DNA of 64,000 nt from positions 434,001-498,000 of the forward strand of contig JAOSKK010000023.1 of NCBI GenBank assembly GCA_027493615.1, read 5' to 3'. Shown in pieces: positions 38,687-49,560 of this stretch. Each line of letters starts with the position of its first letter. Positions within the stretch are counted from its first letter, which is position 1. The position numbers and the translations under genes are program-made. The notes beneath the pieces are model-generated. The model made no database searches. It was not told where the DNA came from and worked only from the letters and a program-made list of their open reading frames with translations. The DNA comes from Verrucomicrobiota bacterium. GTDB taxonomy: Bacteria > Verrucomicrobiota > Verrucomicrobiia > Limisphaerales > J093.

Positions 38687-40089
38687 TCAGTAAGTGCGCA
38701 TGAACACCATGGTCATGCCGTCCATGGTGAGATGGAGATCCTCGCCGTCGATCACGGCGGAACCTTCCTTGGTCTGGCCGCGTTCGCTGGTGAGACGGAT
38801 TTTATAGCGTGAGCTGGATCCCTCGCGTTCCCAGGTGCCCTGACCCGCCACATCGAGCTTGGGCACGCCCGGGAGGTCGGCGGCCGGGGTGGGAGCTGGG
38901 GCACCACCCTCTGCGCCGGGGGCACCGGGTCCGCGGCGAGTAAGCCCGTAGCGCTCCATCATCCGGGCGTCCATGCCTGCGGGTCCGGGCCCGCCTTGCT
39001 GGGCTTGTTGGGCCTGGGCAGCGGCCTCGGCGGCCTGGCGCAACTGGTTGATGATCTGCTGGGCCTGAGGGCTGGTATCGAGGCGGAGGAGAAGGGTGTT
39101 GTCGGGGGCGGCCATGACCTTGAGGAGCGGGATCCAGACCATGAGCAACTGCTTAAGCTCGGCCATGGGCTTGGCGGGCATGTCGGGGTGTTTCTTGCGC
39201 GCGAGCGTGAAGGTGGCGTGGGGGTCGAGTTGCCACCACCCGAGGATCTTCTGCTCGTCGTACTTCGCGGACTTGCCGGTCTTGAGGTACTGATAGAGGT
39301 CGGGCAGCGAGAGTTGCTGCAATTCACCCATGATTTCGGGGTTGTTGAGGAGCCCGACGATGAGCGGGTGGCGGATGACCTCGATGATGGGGCCGCGGGT
39401 TTGGAGGAGGTTCAGGAGGGTGGTGTCCTTGGCGATTTCCTGGAATTCGCTCCGTCCGCCCAGTTTGAGGAAGGCGGGGTAATTCGCCATGCGCTGCTGG
39501 AGGGGGCGTAATTCTGGTACACCAAGCCCAGAACATCGGCGGCCTGGTAGTAGGTGCTGGGCATGGGGTCCATGGCGGCCAGCGTCTTGTCGAGCCCCAC
39601 GTTGCGAATGTCCTGGCGGGCGGTGCTGAGGAACCGTTGCAGGGCCGGGCTGTCGTCGCTGGTGACCTGGACGGCCGGATAACCGAAGATGTAGATGACC
39701 AGGGCAACGAGGATCGAGTAGATGGCGCCGCCGACCAGTCCGACGCACAGGCCCAGGCGCTGGTTGAGCCGTTCCCAGCGCAGCCGTGTGAAGTCGTCCG
39801 TGGCGTACTTGAAGTGGAGGGCGACCTTCTGGTGGACGAGGAACGACAAGCCGATAAAGATGAGGGCGATGAGGAGGAACACCACCACCGGCGGCACGAC
39901 GACCGCCCAGACCGGATGCACCAATCCCACCTTGGGCACCAGCGGCTTGAGTAGGGGGGCGAGCGGCAGGGCGAGGTAGGTGGCGATGATCAATCCCACC
40001 AGCGCCACGAGCGAGCGGATGGCGCCTTTGTAGTACCCGGTCAAACCCAGGATGGCAAAAATCGCCAGGACAATGAGCCAGAGCAACAT
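38687..40089 (-). CDS. CvpA-domain membrane protein with long C-terminal extension, frame-broken
   Basis: The N-terminal ~190 residues contain four hydrophobic segments of the CvpA/colicin V production type (LLWLIVLAIFAILGLTGYYK, SLVALVGLIIATYLAL, VVFLLIALIFIGLSFLVH, LCVGLVGGAIYSILVALVIY). After a break near 39505 come cytoplasmic or periplasmic parts (MANYPAFLKLGGRSEFQEIA, HPLIVGLLNNPEIMGELQQL), a Gln/Ala-rich helix and a C-terminal beta domain (YKIRLTSERGQTKEGSAVID, LHLTMDGMTMVFMRTY). CvpA proteins affect envelope and purine-related phenotypes. The large extension is not typical of CvpA and may be a lineage-specific addition. Confidence 0.8.
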
Positions 40090-40183
40090 GGCCGCAACGT
40101 AGCGCCGACCGCACGCAAACGCACGCGAAAAAACAGCCGCGAAGCGCCGCCGCCGCGACCGCGCGGAGCCGGTGTCCGCCGCA

Positions 40184-42306
40184 TCACACCACCTCGACCG
40201 GGCACTTTGGAATCGCGTCGAGGAACGCCTGTCCGTAGCGCTTGGTGAGCACGCGATTGTCCAGGATCACGATGATTCCCGTGTCGCTCCGGGTGCGGAT
40301 CAACCGGCCGACGCCCTGGCGGAACTTGAGCACCGCTTCGGGCAGCGAGAACTCCGTGAACGGGTTGCCGCCGCGGGCTTCGATCCGCTCAAGGCGCGCC
40401 TCGGTCAGCGGATGATCGGGCACCGCGAACGGCAGGCGCGTGAGAATGACGTTGCTCAGGGCCGCCCCGGGCACATCGACGCCCTGCCAGAAGCTGTCGG
40501 TGCCGAACAGGACGGAGTCCACGTCCTCCTTGAACCTTTCGAGCATGGTCGAGCGGGGCAGCCCGGTGCCCTGGACGAAGCACTGCAGTTTCAGCCGCGC
40601 GAAGAAGGGCGCCAGGGTCTCGGCCAGCTCGTGCATGAGCCGGGTGTTCGTGAACAGCACGAACGCCTTGCCGTGGGTCTGGCGGATGAAATGCTCGATC
40701 CACTTCGCCAGGGCGTCGCGGTACCCCGCGTCCCGCGGATCGGGCATCTTGCCCACCACGTACAGGCGCATCTGACGCTCGTAATCGAAGGGCGATCCCA
40801 CCTGGAGCAGTGTCGCGTCATCCGCTCCCACCCGCGCGGCCAGGTAGTGAAGCCCGTCCCGGGCGCCACGGCGGGGCTTGAGTTCCTGCCCGGCGTGGCG
40901 GTTGTCCATGGCCAGGGTGGCGCTGGTAAGGATGACCGAGGTGTCGCTGTTGAAGAGGCGGCGCCGGAGGTAGTCGGCCACGTCCACAGGGGCGGCGTTG
41001 AGGGCGATGTTCTTCTGGGTCCGGCCGGCCCGCTCGACCCAGTAAACGTGGTCGTCGGCGCTCTGGCCCAGAAAGACCGCGGCGGCTTCACGCAACTCGA
41101 TGAGCCGCCGGTTGCTTTCGAGCAACTCACTGGCGGTGTCCTTGTCTTCCGCGACCTCGACCAGGTCCCGGAGAGCGTCGGACACGCGCCGCAGCGGCAG
41201 GGTGATGGAATCCGGGACCAGTTCGGCGCGCCGGATGCGGAGTTCGGTCCAGGCCCGCTTGCCGGGGCCTTCCGGGGCGCCGGCGGTGTCGGTCCGCACG
41301 GTGGCGCGGGCGCGGGCGGCGGCGTGGAGTTCGTCGCAGGCGGACTCGATGGCGGCGAAGAAGCGGTCGCTTTGCTCGAACACCTCGGCGACGAGTTCGA
41401 CGGCCTTTCCCTGGCGGAGGAGGGCAAGCAACCCCTTCTGGGTGCGCGGGTTCCAGAGGCGCTGGAGGGAGAAGCGCACCTGACCGCTGGAGACGCTCAG
41501 GCCGATGTGCCGCGCGGCCACCTGCTCGACGAGGTGGGCCTCGTCGAAGATGACGAAGTCGTTCTTGAACAGAACGCCGTCCTCGACCGATTCCTCGAGG
41601 CCGCCGAGATGGAGGAAGAAGAGGGTGTGGTTCAGGACGAGGACATCGGCCGAGAGGATCCGGCTGCGGACGCGCTGGAAGAAGCAGGGATCCCCGCCGG
41701 CCTTGACGAACTCGGAGGGCGGTCCGCAGAGCTTGGGCGAACAGAGGCCGCGCTCGGAGCAGACCTGGGCCCAGACCTTCGGGTCGGGTTCGCTGTCGAA
41801 GTCGGAGAGACTGCCGTCGGAGGTGTGCCGGGCCCAGTCGGCGATCCGTCCCAGCTCCTGCTGTTCGGTGGAAGTGAACAGGCTTTCGGATTGTTGCAGG
41901 GCCTTGCGCAGGCGGCGGGTACAGAGGTAGTTGGCGCGGCCCTTGAGCATGGTGTAGGCGAAGCGCACCGGCAGAATCCGTTCGAGGAGGGGCAGGTCCT
42001 TTTCCGTCAACTGCTCCTGCAGGTTGATGGTGTGCGTGGAGATGATCGCCTTCTTGTGGTGCTCGACGGCGTAGAGGATGGCGGGGACGAGGTAGGCCAG
42101 GCTCTTGCCCACGCCGGTGCCGGCCTCGACGATCAGGTGTTGGCGCGCGGCAAGGGCCCGGGCCACGGCGACGGCCATCTGCTGTTGCTGGGGCGGTACT
42201 CGAAGTTGCTGGCCCGCCCAAGGACGCCCTCGGGCGAGAAGAAGTGCCGGACGCGCTCGACCAGATCGGCCGGCCCCGCGCCGGAGGTTTCCACGGTGCT
42301 GATCAT
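40184..42306 (-). CDS. dinG: DinG/XPD-family ATP-dependent helicase, frame-broken
   Basis: Superfamily 2 helicase with an iron-sulfur domain. Motifs: VEAGTGVGKSLAYLVPAIL (Walker A), IISTHTINLQEQL (Ia), four-Cys FeS-type segment (ANYLCTRR, VCSERGLCSPKLCG, DPCFF), LVLNHTLFFLHLGGL, VIFDEAHLVE (DEAH box), VILTSATLA (III), LFTNTRLMHELAE, FGTDSFWQGVDVPGAALSNV and GVGRLIRTRSDTGIIVILD (VI). The start MISTVETSGAGPADLVERVR joins the motifs after one G is added to G4 42190-42193, giving FEYRPQQQQMAVAVARAL, the Q motif. Likely roles are unwinding of D-loops, R-loops or other structures in DNA repair. No exonuclease domain is seen. Confidence 0.9.
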
Positions 42307-42332
42307 CGGCGGCGGCGCCCTCCTCGCGCGGG

Positions 42333-43022
42333 TCAGCCGGACGTTGCCGCCCGGCGCGGGATGACCTCGACCACGGCCCGGTTCTTGGCGATGGAATGGT
42401 CCGGCAGGACGCCGCGCCAGTTGACGTTCGGATACACGAGCGTGTGGCGGCCCAGGATGGTCCCGGGATTCAGCACGGCGTTGCAGCCCACGTGCGCGTG
42501 GTCGCCGATCAAGGCCCCAAGCTTCCTCAGCCCGGTGTCGTACGAGCGGCCGTCCAACTCGACCCGGACGTGGCCGGAGGTGATTTTGAGGTTCGAGATC
42601 TTGACCCCCGCGCCGAGGTGGGCGGCATGGCCGAGGATCGAGTCGCCGACATAGCTGAAATGCGGGACGACACAGTGGTTGAACAGGACAGCGTGCTTGA
42701 ACTCGCAGGCGTTGCCCACGATGCAGTGGTCGCCGATGATGACGCGTTCCCGGAGATAAGCGCCGTGCCGGATCTGGCAGTGGGAGCCGATGATCGCCGG
42801 GCCCTTGATCATGACGCCGTCCTCGACCTCGGTGCCTTCCCCGATGAAGACGTCCCTGCCGATCCACGCCACGCCGTCGCAGTGGTTGCGGAGGCCGGGC
42901 TGCAGGTGGGCGGCCAGGTAATCCTTCAGGCGCTGGAGGGCTTCCCAGGCGAACTCACAGCCTTCGAACAGGGCCGCGTGCGCGGTCTGGCGAAGATCGA
43001 AAAGGTCGGCCGGTCGCAACAT
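42333..43022 (-). CDS. Left-handed beta-helix acyltransferase-like protein (GlmU C-terminal type)
   Basis: 230 residues, intact. After an N-terminal helical segment (LFDLRQTAHAALFEGCEFAW) comes a hexapeptide-repeat beta helix: VAWIGRDVFIGEGTEVEDGV, MIKGPAIIGSHCQIRHGAYL, RERVIIGDHCIVGNACEFKH, AVLFNHCVVPHFSYVGDSIL, and LGALIGDHAHVGCNAVLNPG. The HFSYVGDSILG region is similar to the GlmU acetyltransferase active-site loop, so it is probably a sugar-phosphate acetyltransferase; no pyrophosphorylase domain is present. The ATG at 43022 is preferred over an upstream in-frame extension because the conserved part begins there. Confidence 0.85.
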   Translation of the reverse strand: MLRPADLFDLRQTAHAALFEGCEFAWEALQRLKDYLAAHLQPGLRNHCDGVAWIGRDVFIGEGTEVEDGVMIKGPAIIGSHCQIRHGAYLRERVIIGDHCIVGNACEFKHAVLFNHCVVPHFSYVGDSILGHAAHLGAGVKISNLKITSGHVRVELDGRSYDTGLRKLGALIGDHAHVGCNAVLNPGTILGRHTLVYPNVNWRGVLPDHSIAKNRAVVEVIPRRAATSG

Positions 43023-43083
43023 GCGGGCGAGGGTACGGCGTGGCACGGGACGGGCAAGCGCGCAGGCGGAACTCGAGGCCCCC

Positions 43084-44613
43084 TCAACCGCCGTCGGGAA
43101 AGCCCATCTCCTCGACATAGACCTCCTGGAACTGCGGGTCGTCGTTCAGGCAGAGGTGTTCGGTCCGGCGGCGCAGGTGCGCGAATTCCCCGCCGTGCTC
43201 GGGCAGGCCGAACAGCGCCAGCTTCGCCCCGCGCAGCGCCGCGTTGCCGGCGGGCTGCACCTGGTCGGGTGGGAACGCGAGCAGGCCGATGCGGCGTGCG
43301 CTGGCGCGGCTGATGTAGTTGCCGAAGGCGCCGGCCAGCGAGACGCGTTCCAGTTGGCCGGGCTGCCAGCCGCGCCGATCCAGCAGGAGGCGGATGCCGG
43401 CGGCGATGGCGCCTTTGGCCAGTTGCAGTTCGCGGACGTCCCACTGCGTGAGTTTCACGTCACCCAGCAGGGGCAGTTCCGCGGCGCCCTGGATGCGTCC
43501 GGCCGGGTTGATGCGCCCCAGTTCGAGGCCGCAGGCCACGGCGTCCACCAGGCCGCTGCCGCAGATCCCGCGCGGTTCGCTCTGGCCCAGCACGCGGCAT
43601 TCCAGTCGACTGTCCTTCAACGAGACCTCTGCGATGGCGCCGGTGGCGGCCCGCATGCCCATCGCAATCCGCGCCCCTTCAAAAGCGGGCCCCGCGGCGG
43701 TGCTGGCGCAGAGCAGGTGGTCCCGGTTGCCCACCACGATCTCGCCGTTCGTGCCCAGGTCCACCAGCATCGCCGGCTGATCGGTTGCGGCCAGGCCGGT
43801 TGCCAGGATGCCAGCCAGGATGTCGCTCCCGACAAACCCGCCGAGGCACGGCAGGAAGCTGACGCGGGCGTCCGGTGCCGCCGACCACCCCAGTTCGGCC
43901 GCCCGGAACACCTTCAGGCCGTCGTCCAGCGGCTCGAACGGATGATGCGCCAGCGGCGCCACCGACACGCCGCAGAACAGGTGGTGCATCACGGTGTTGC
44001 CCACCACCACGACATCCGTCAAGGCCCGCCCGGCTTCGCCCGGTCCGCCCGGCGCCACGGCCAGGAGCTCGGCCAGGAGCGCGCCGAGTTGCGCGCGGAT
44101 GAGGCCCTCCAGCCGCACCTGGCCCGCATCGGCCAGGGCGAAGTCGATCCGGCTCATCACGTCGGCGCCGTGTTGGGCCTGGGCGTTCAACGCCGTTCGC
44201 ACCCCGAGCACGTCGCCGGTGCGCAGGTCCAGCAACTGGGCCACCAGCGTCGTGGTGCCCAGATCCACGGCCACGCCCAGCCCGTCGCGCGGCACGAAAT
44301 CAAACGTCGCGTCGTCGCTCAGGATTCGGGTCTCCCACTGCGCCAGTTCCAGCGTGAGGTCTCCGTTGACGCGGGCGCGGCAGGACAACCGCCAGCCGGC
44401 TGCGCGATCCGCTGCGGGGAGCAACCGCTCGTCTTCGGGCGTGACCGGCAAGGTACCGGCCAGGACCCGCACGCGGCAGCCCCGACAGCGACCCCGCCCG
44501 CCACAGGGGAACTCGACGCCCTGGGCGAAAAGCAGCTCGGCGAGGGCGGTGCCCGGCGCGACCTCGAGGGTCTGACCCAGGGGGAGGAGGGTGAGACGGC
44601 AAGGCGCGGCCAC
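43084..44613 (-). CDS. Ferredoxin plus ASKHA-domain protein (DUF4445; corrinoid-protein activator-like)
   Basis: N-terminal [2Fe-2S] ferredoxin domain (FPCGGRGRCRGCRVRVLAG, further Cys in WRLSCRARV), linker, then an actin-fold ATP-binding domain: VAVDLGTTTLVAQLLDLRTG, VVVGNTVMHHLFCGV, MLVDLGTNGEIVVGNRDHLL, GICGSGLVDAVACGLELG and VSLAGAFGNYISRASARRIG. This matches RamA/RACo-type proteins that reduce Co(II) corrinoids in methyltransferase systems. The GTG start at 44613 lies 11 bp after the radical SAM stop, so the two are probably co-transcribed. No break is visible. The exact partner is unknown; a URO-D-like protein encoded at 55-56 kb is a candidate. Confidence 0.87.
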   Translation of the reverse strand: MAAPCRLTLLPLGQTLEVAPGTALAELLFAQGVEFPCGGRGRCRGCRVRVLAGTLPVTPEDERLLPAADRAAGWRLSCRARVNGDLTLELAQWETRILSDDATFDFVPRDGLGVAVDLGTTTLVAQLLDLRTGDVLGVRTALNAQAQHGADVMSRIDFALADAGQVRLEGLIRAQLGALLAELLAVAPGGPGEAGRALTDVVVVGNTVMHHLFCGVSVAPLAHHPFEPLDDGLKVFRAAELGWSAAPDARVSFLPCLGGFVGSDILAGILATGLAATDQPAMLVDLGTNGEIVVGNRDHLLCASTAAGPAFEGARIAMGMRAATGAIAEVSLKDSRLECRVLGQSEPRGICGSGLVDAVACGLELGRINPAGRIQGAAELPLLGDVKLTQWDVRELQLAKGAIAAGIRLLLDRRGWQPGQLERVSLAGAFGNYISRASARRIGLLAFPPDQVQPAGNAALRGAKLALFGLPEHGGEFAHLRRRTEHLCLNDDPQFQEVYVEEMGFPDGG

Positions 44614-44624
44614 GGCTGGAAACG

Positions 44625-46098
44625 TCAGAGCAGACTGGCCACACGCCGGAAGTGGTAGCCGACGATGGCGAGTTCCATGGCGGCCTGAAACTGCCGCGGG
44701 CGCTTCAGCAGCGTGCCTGCGCAGAACCGCCAGTACGCCCGCCGGCCCCGATGCCGCAGCCCGAGGACGTAGAAGGACTTGAGAAAGGCCCGGAAATCGG
44801 ACCACGTCAGCCACAGGCGCGGCCCCGTCGGCTGGTGGTTTTGCAGAAAGGTTCGGATCCGCTCGTAGTACACGCGCGGTTCGTAGAGCTTCTTCATCAG
44901 CTCCCGGTAACCGTTGATCAGGAAATCCCGGTTCAGCCGCGGCAGGAAATTCAGCGTCGCCTCCGTGTTGTTCCCGGTGCTCCCGGTGAGGAGCCGTCCT
45001 TCCTCGAGCAACCGCTGGTAGAGCCGGGTCTGGGGCAGTGCGGTCAACAGGCCCACCATGGCCGTCACCACCCCGGAACGCTGGATGAACTCGAACTGCC
45101 GCTTGAAGATGTCCTGCGGGTCGTTGTCGAACCCGACGATGAACCCGCCCATCACCTGCAAGCCGGCGCGCTGCAGCGTGGCCACCGCGGCCACGAGGTC
45201 CCGCCCCTGGTTCTGCAGCTTGTGGCATTCCTCGAGGGACTCGGCCGCCGGGGTCTCAATCCCGACGAAGACCTTCTTGAACCCGGCCTCGACCATGAGC
45301 CCGACCAGCTCCGGATCCTCGGCCAGGTTCACGGAGGCCTCGGTGAGGAAGCCGATGCCCGAGCGCGTGCGCTGCCGCCAGGCGATCAGTTCCCGCAGCA
45401 GCGCCTTCGTGTGGCCGCGGTTGCCGATGAAGTTGTCGTCGACGATGAACACCATCCCCTTCCAGCCCCGCTGCCGCAGCCCGTCGAGCTCGGTGATCAT
45501 CTGCGCCGGGGTCTTGGTCCGGGGCACCCGCCCGTTCATGACGATGATGTCGCAGAATTCGCAATTGAAGGGGCAGCCGCGCGAGAACTGCACGGCCATC
45601 GTCGCGTACTGCCGCAGGTCGAGGAGGTCCCAGCGCGGCGGTGGCACCCGGGTGAGCTGCGGCCGGCCCGCCGCCTGGTAGACGGCTCGCAGCGTGCCCC
45701 GGCGCAAGTCCTCCACCAGCTCCGGCATGATCTCCTCCGCCTCGCCCAAGACGAAATGCTCGATCTCGGGAAAGGCGGCGTGGCTGGTGGTGAACAGCGG
45801 TCCCCGGCCACCACGGGTTTGCCCGCCGCGCGCGGCAACGGGCCACGATTTCGGGGATGGCCTCCCGTTGCACCAGCATGGCGCTGAGAAACACACAGTC
45901 CGCCCACGCCAGATCGGCGTCGCGCAACCGGCTCACGTTCATGTCCACCAGCCGCAGTTCCCACTCCGGCGGCAGCATGGCCGCGACCGTGAGCAGGCCC
46001 AGCGGTGGGAAGGCGGAGCGCTTGGCCACCAAACGGAGGACATGCTTGAAACTCCAGAACGTGTCGGGAGTGGGCGGATAAACGAGCAGGATTCTCAT
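44625..46098 (-). CDS. B12-binding-domain radical SAM protein (DUF4070 type), frame-broken
   Basis: N-terminal cobalamin-binding-like domain (MRILLVYPPTPDTFWSFKHV, LGLLTVAAMLPPEWELRLVD), then a radical SAM core with the cluster motif SRGCPFNCEFCDIIV, GGFIVGFDND and VFVGIETPAAESLEECHKLQ, and a C-terminal DUF4070-like region (LTALPQTRLYQRLLEEGRLL, YYERIRTFLQNHQ). Two breaks between about 45860 and C4 45802-45805 are bridged; the restored join reads GKPVVAGGPLFTTSHAAFPE. Relatives methylate hopanoids or other unreactive carbons, but the substrate cannot be told. It is located just upstream of the ASKHA activator-like gene and 38 bp after trxB. Confidence 0.87.
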
Positions 46099-46136
46099 CA
46101 CGTTGCGCCCGCCGTCCCGGTGGGGGCCGGAAGCGC

Positions 46137-47067
46137 TCATTGGTCTAGTGTCGCCAGAAACCGTTCGGCGTCAATCGCCGCGGCGCACCCCATGCCCGCC
46201 GCCGTCACCGCCTGGCGGTACACGTGATCCGCACAGTCCCCCCGCCACGAACACGCCGGGCACACGGGTCGCCGAGCGGCGCTGCAGGATCACGTAGCCG
46301 TTTTCGTCCAAGTCCAGCGCCCCCCGGAAGAGCTCCGTGTTCGGTACATGCCCGATGGCGATGAACACCCCGGCACAGGCCAGCTCGGCGGGGGCGCCGG
46401 TCTTCACGTTCCGCAGCCGCACCGCCGTCACCTTGTCCTGCTTCACATCCAGGATGTCGGTCACGACCGAGTCCCACACCGGTTTGATCTTGGCGTGAGC
46501 CAGGGTGCGTTCGGCCATGATGCGTGACGCCCGCAACTGGTCCCGCCGATGCACCAGGTACACCACGGACGCAAACCGGGTCAGGTACAGCGCTTCCTCA
46601 CACGCCGAATCGCCCCCGCCGACCACCACCAGCGGTTGATTACGGAAGGCCGGCAACGCGCCGTCACACGTCGCGCAGTAGGTCACGCCCTTCTTCTCGA
46701 GCTTCGCCTCGCTCTCGAGACCGAGATGGCGATGGCTCGCGCCGCTGGCCAGGATGATGGTCTGCGTCTGAACGGTCTCCCCGTCCACGGTCAGCGTGTA
46801 GGGCGGCCGGGACAGGTCCACGGCCTCGACCGTGGCGAGCTTCACCCGCGCCCCGAACTTCTCGGCCTGCTGTTGCATCCGCTGCATCAGCTCGAACCCG
46901 TCCACCCCCTCGGGAAACCCGGGGAAGTTCTCGACCACGCTCGTCGTGGTGAGCAGCCCACCGGGCAGCATCCCGGTGAGCACCAACGGCTGCAGATTGG
47001 CACGGGCGGTGTACACGGCAGCCGTGAGCCCGGCACAGCCGCTGCCGATGATGACGACCTTTTCCAT
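46137..47067 (-). CDS. trxB: Thioredoxin-disulfide reductase, frame-broken at C-terminus
   Basis: FAD/NADPH flavoprotein that reduces thioredoxin. The FAD motif is [20 protein letters not shown], the redox pair is [15 protein letters not shown], the NADPH motif is [17 protein letters not shown] with [13 protein letters not shown], and [11 protein letters not shown] precedes the final FAD motif. Removing one base from C6 46228-46233 restores [20 protein letters not shown] and [18 protein letters not shown], the canonical end. The start is the ATG of MEKVVII. It is followed on the same strand by the radical SAM gene. Confidence 0.92.
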
Positions 47068-47141
47068 AGGGGCCGGAGCCTAGGGATCGGTCCCCGCCCT
47101 GGCAAGGTCGCTTGGTTTCCTGGTCCGCAGCACAGGCGGGT

Positions 47142-47157
47142 GGGATCCCAAGATCCC
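47142..47157. other. Short hairpin after the quinoprotein gene
   Basis: GGGATC-CCAA-GATCCC, a perfect 6-bp stem, lies about 50 bp beyond the stop of the quinoprotein dehydrogenase and upstream of trxB. There is no U-tract. It could be a weak terminator; the rest of this ~140-bp gap holds nothing I recognise. Confidence 0.3.
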
Positions 47158-47206
47158 CTCACCCCAATCCCTGATGTTCGTAATCGGCGGAGAGATCCAG
47201 AGCCAA

Positions 47207-49385
47207 TCACGGCTCCGGCAGCGCGAACGCCACGTACGCGTCCCCGTACGGGGTGCCCAGCTTGTTGCCACCCGTCGCCGCAATCACGAGGAACTGCCGC
47301 CCCTGCACCTCGTAGGACGCGGGTGGTGCCGAACCCGTCCAGGGCAGCAGCGCCGACCACAGTTCGACCCCGGTGTCCTTGTCGAAGGCCCGGATACGGT
47401 TGTCGCGGGTGCCGGCGCAGAACACCAGCCCCCGCGGTGACGATGGCCCCGCCGTAGTTCTCCGTGCCCGTCAGGGGCACGCCCTCGGCCGTCAACTCCG
47501 GGTACTCGCCCAGCGGCACTTTCCACACCAGCTTGCCCGTGTTCAGGTCAAGGCAGTTCAACGTGCCCCACGGCGGCCGATTCGCAGGATACCCTTCGTG
47601 ATCGTAGAACTTCGGGTACCCATTCGAGTTGTAGCGCGGCCGCTCGGGACGGGGCCCCGGCGGCGGGAGCGGGCGGTCGCGCAGCAGCAGGAAATCCACG
47701 AGCGCTGCGAGGTCGGACGCCGGCAGGTCCGGATGCGCCGGCATGGCGTTCTTGCCCTCGCGGATCTGCCGGACGACGTCCGCCTCGGCCATTCGATGCC
47801 GCAGACCGCGCAGGGGCGGGTACATGCCGAGCCCGAGACGGTGGGCGCCATGACACTGCGCACAGGCCTGCTCGAACACGAGCTGACCCGGGGTCTTGGA
47901 TGCCCCGGGGTCGTCGGGCGGATCGTCGTCGCGAAAGAGCGAGATGGTCCAGCCGATGTGACTGGCGGTGACATAAAGCCGGCCGGTCTCGGGGTCCACG
48001 CAGGCCCCGGTCCACTCTGCCCCGCCGTCGATGCCGAAGAAGATCGTCGCCTTGCCTTCACCGCAAGGTTGGAAGAAGCCGTGCGCCATGCTGCGAAACC
48101 GCGTCAGCGCATAATCGGCGGCCTCCTCGGTGCGGTCGGTCAGGTCGGCCTCGGTGTAAGTCATCTTCGAGAACGGCTCGGGCAGTTCCGGATCCGGCTG
48201 GTAAGGCCAGGTCACTTCTCCGGGCACCGTGCTGGTGGGGGCGCGGCGGAGGCGGAAGGGGAAGATGGGTTTGCCCGAGACCCGGTCGAGCAGGAGGGTG
48301 TTGCCGATCTTGGTGCAGGCCGCCACGACATCGACCCGCCGGCCGTCGCGCGTGATGGTGGCCAGATTCGGCGGTGCCGGGATGTCCAGATCCCAGATGT
48401 CGTGCCGGATCTCCTGGAAATGCCAGAGGCGCCGGCCGGTCCGCGCGTCGAGGGCAATGACGCAGTTCGCGAACAGATTCTGCCCGCGATGATACATGCC
48501 CGTGAAGTTGGGTTTGGGCGAACCGGTGGTGATGTACGCGATCCCGCGCACCTCGTCCATGGCCATCCCGCCCCAGCAGTTGGCTGCGTAGGGCTGGGGT
48601 TGATCCCAGGTGTCCGCGCCGAACTCGCCCGGCCGCGGCACGGTGTGGAAGGTCCACAGGTGGCGGCCGGTGACCAGGTCAAACCCCCAGACGTCCTTCT
48701 CGAATCCCGGCACGACCACGATCTCTTCGAAGGTCGCCGGCGCCGCCGTGGCCGCCCCGAAGTCCCCCTGCGCCGGCCCGGGCAAACGGACCCGGCCCTC
48801 CTCGCCGAAACCGGCAATCGGCCGGCCCTGCTGCGGGTCGAGGGCATAGAGATAGGGTCCGGCGCAGAACAGCACCCGCGGGGACGCGCCGCTGCGACCG
48901 GGCCAGTAGGTGAGCCCACGGAAGGCGGGCCGGCCTTCCGGCCGGAAACGCCACCGCTCGACGCCGGTCGCGGCGTCCACCGCCACCATCTGCTTCCCCG
49001 GCGTGGGGGCAAACATCACGCCATCCACGATGATCGGATTGCACTGGATGTTGTTGCTGGCGTCGCGGGCGTGGTACGTCCACGCCACGGCGAGGTTGGT
49101 GACCGTGTGCCGGTTGATCTGCGTCAACGCCGAGTAACGCGTCCCGCCATTATCCCCGTGCGACCGCTGCCACCGGAGATAGGTCTCGCGCCGCGGATAG
49201 CCGTTGGCTGGCGTCATTTCCTCCGGCAAGGCGGCGGGAATCACCTCGTACAGCGGCAAGCGCTCGCGGGCCGCGGCGTCTTCCACCGCCCAGTAATCGG
49301 CCGCCGCCGTGGCGAGCGCGAACGCCACCGTCGCGGGAAACGGCCGGGCCCACCCGGCGCACCGCCCCTTCCAGGACATCGACAT
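47207..49385 (-). CDS. PQQ-dependent quinoprotein dehydrogenase with embedded cytochrome c motif, frame-broken at C-terminus
   Basis: The signal peptide is [18 protein letters not shown]. An eight-bladed propeller of the quinoprotein alcohol/glucose dehydrogenase class follows: [76 protein letters not shown] and [20 protein letters not shown]. Between late blades lies a haem c motif ([20 protein letters not shown]) with a candidate Met ligand in [11 protein letters not shown]. The final blades ([53 protein letters not shown]) are joined across a break near 47425. It probably oxidises a sugar or alcohol in the periplasm; the substrate is unknown. No PQQ biosynthesis genes are in the window. 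Confidence 0.88.
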
Positions 49386-49560
49386 GGCAGGAGGGTAACT
49401 GGGTGGGCCGCTTCGCCTCAACCGCGCTGTTCGGCCACTCCGTTCCAGGCGCGGTGGCCCCAAGCAAGGCTTGCCCCAGGCCGCGGGCTGTCGTAGTGAA
49501 ACCGTGCGTGCCCCACGGCACGCCGCCCGCGGTTCACGCCGCTCGCGACTGAGACATGTC

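Noticed and set aside
40172..42364. A plus-strand open frame of about 730 codons opposite the helicase
   Set aside because: The minus strand encodes clear DinG motifs; the plus translation is Gly/Val/Glu-rich filler without motifs.
43021..44658. A plus-strand open frame of about 545 codons opposite the ASKHA gene
   Set aside because: It is rich in His/Arg/Gln with no conserved motif and lies antisense to a well-supported gene.
47373..49496. A plus-strand open frame of about 700 codons opposite the quinoprotein gene
   Set aside because: The minus-strand product has a signal peptide, propeller repeats and CAQCH; the plus frame is a shadow.
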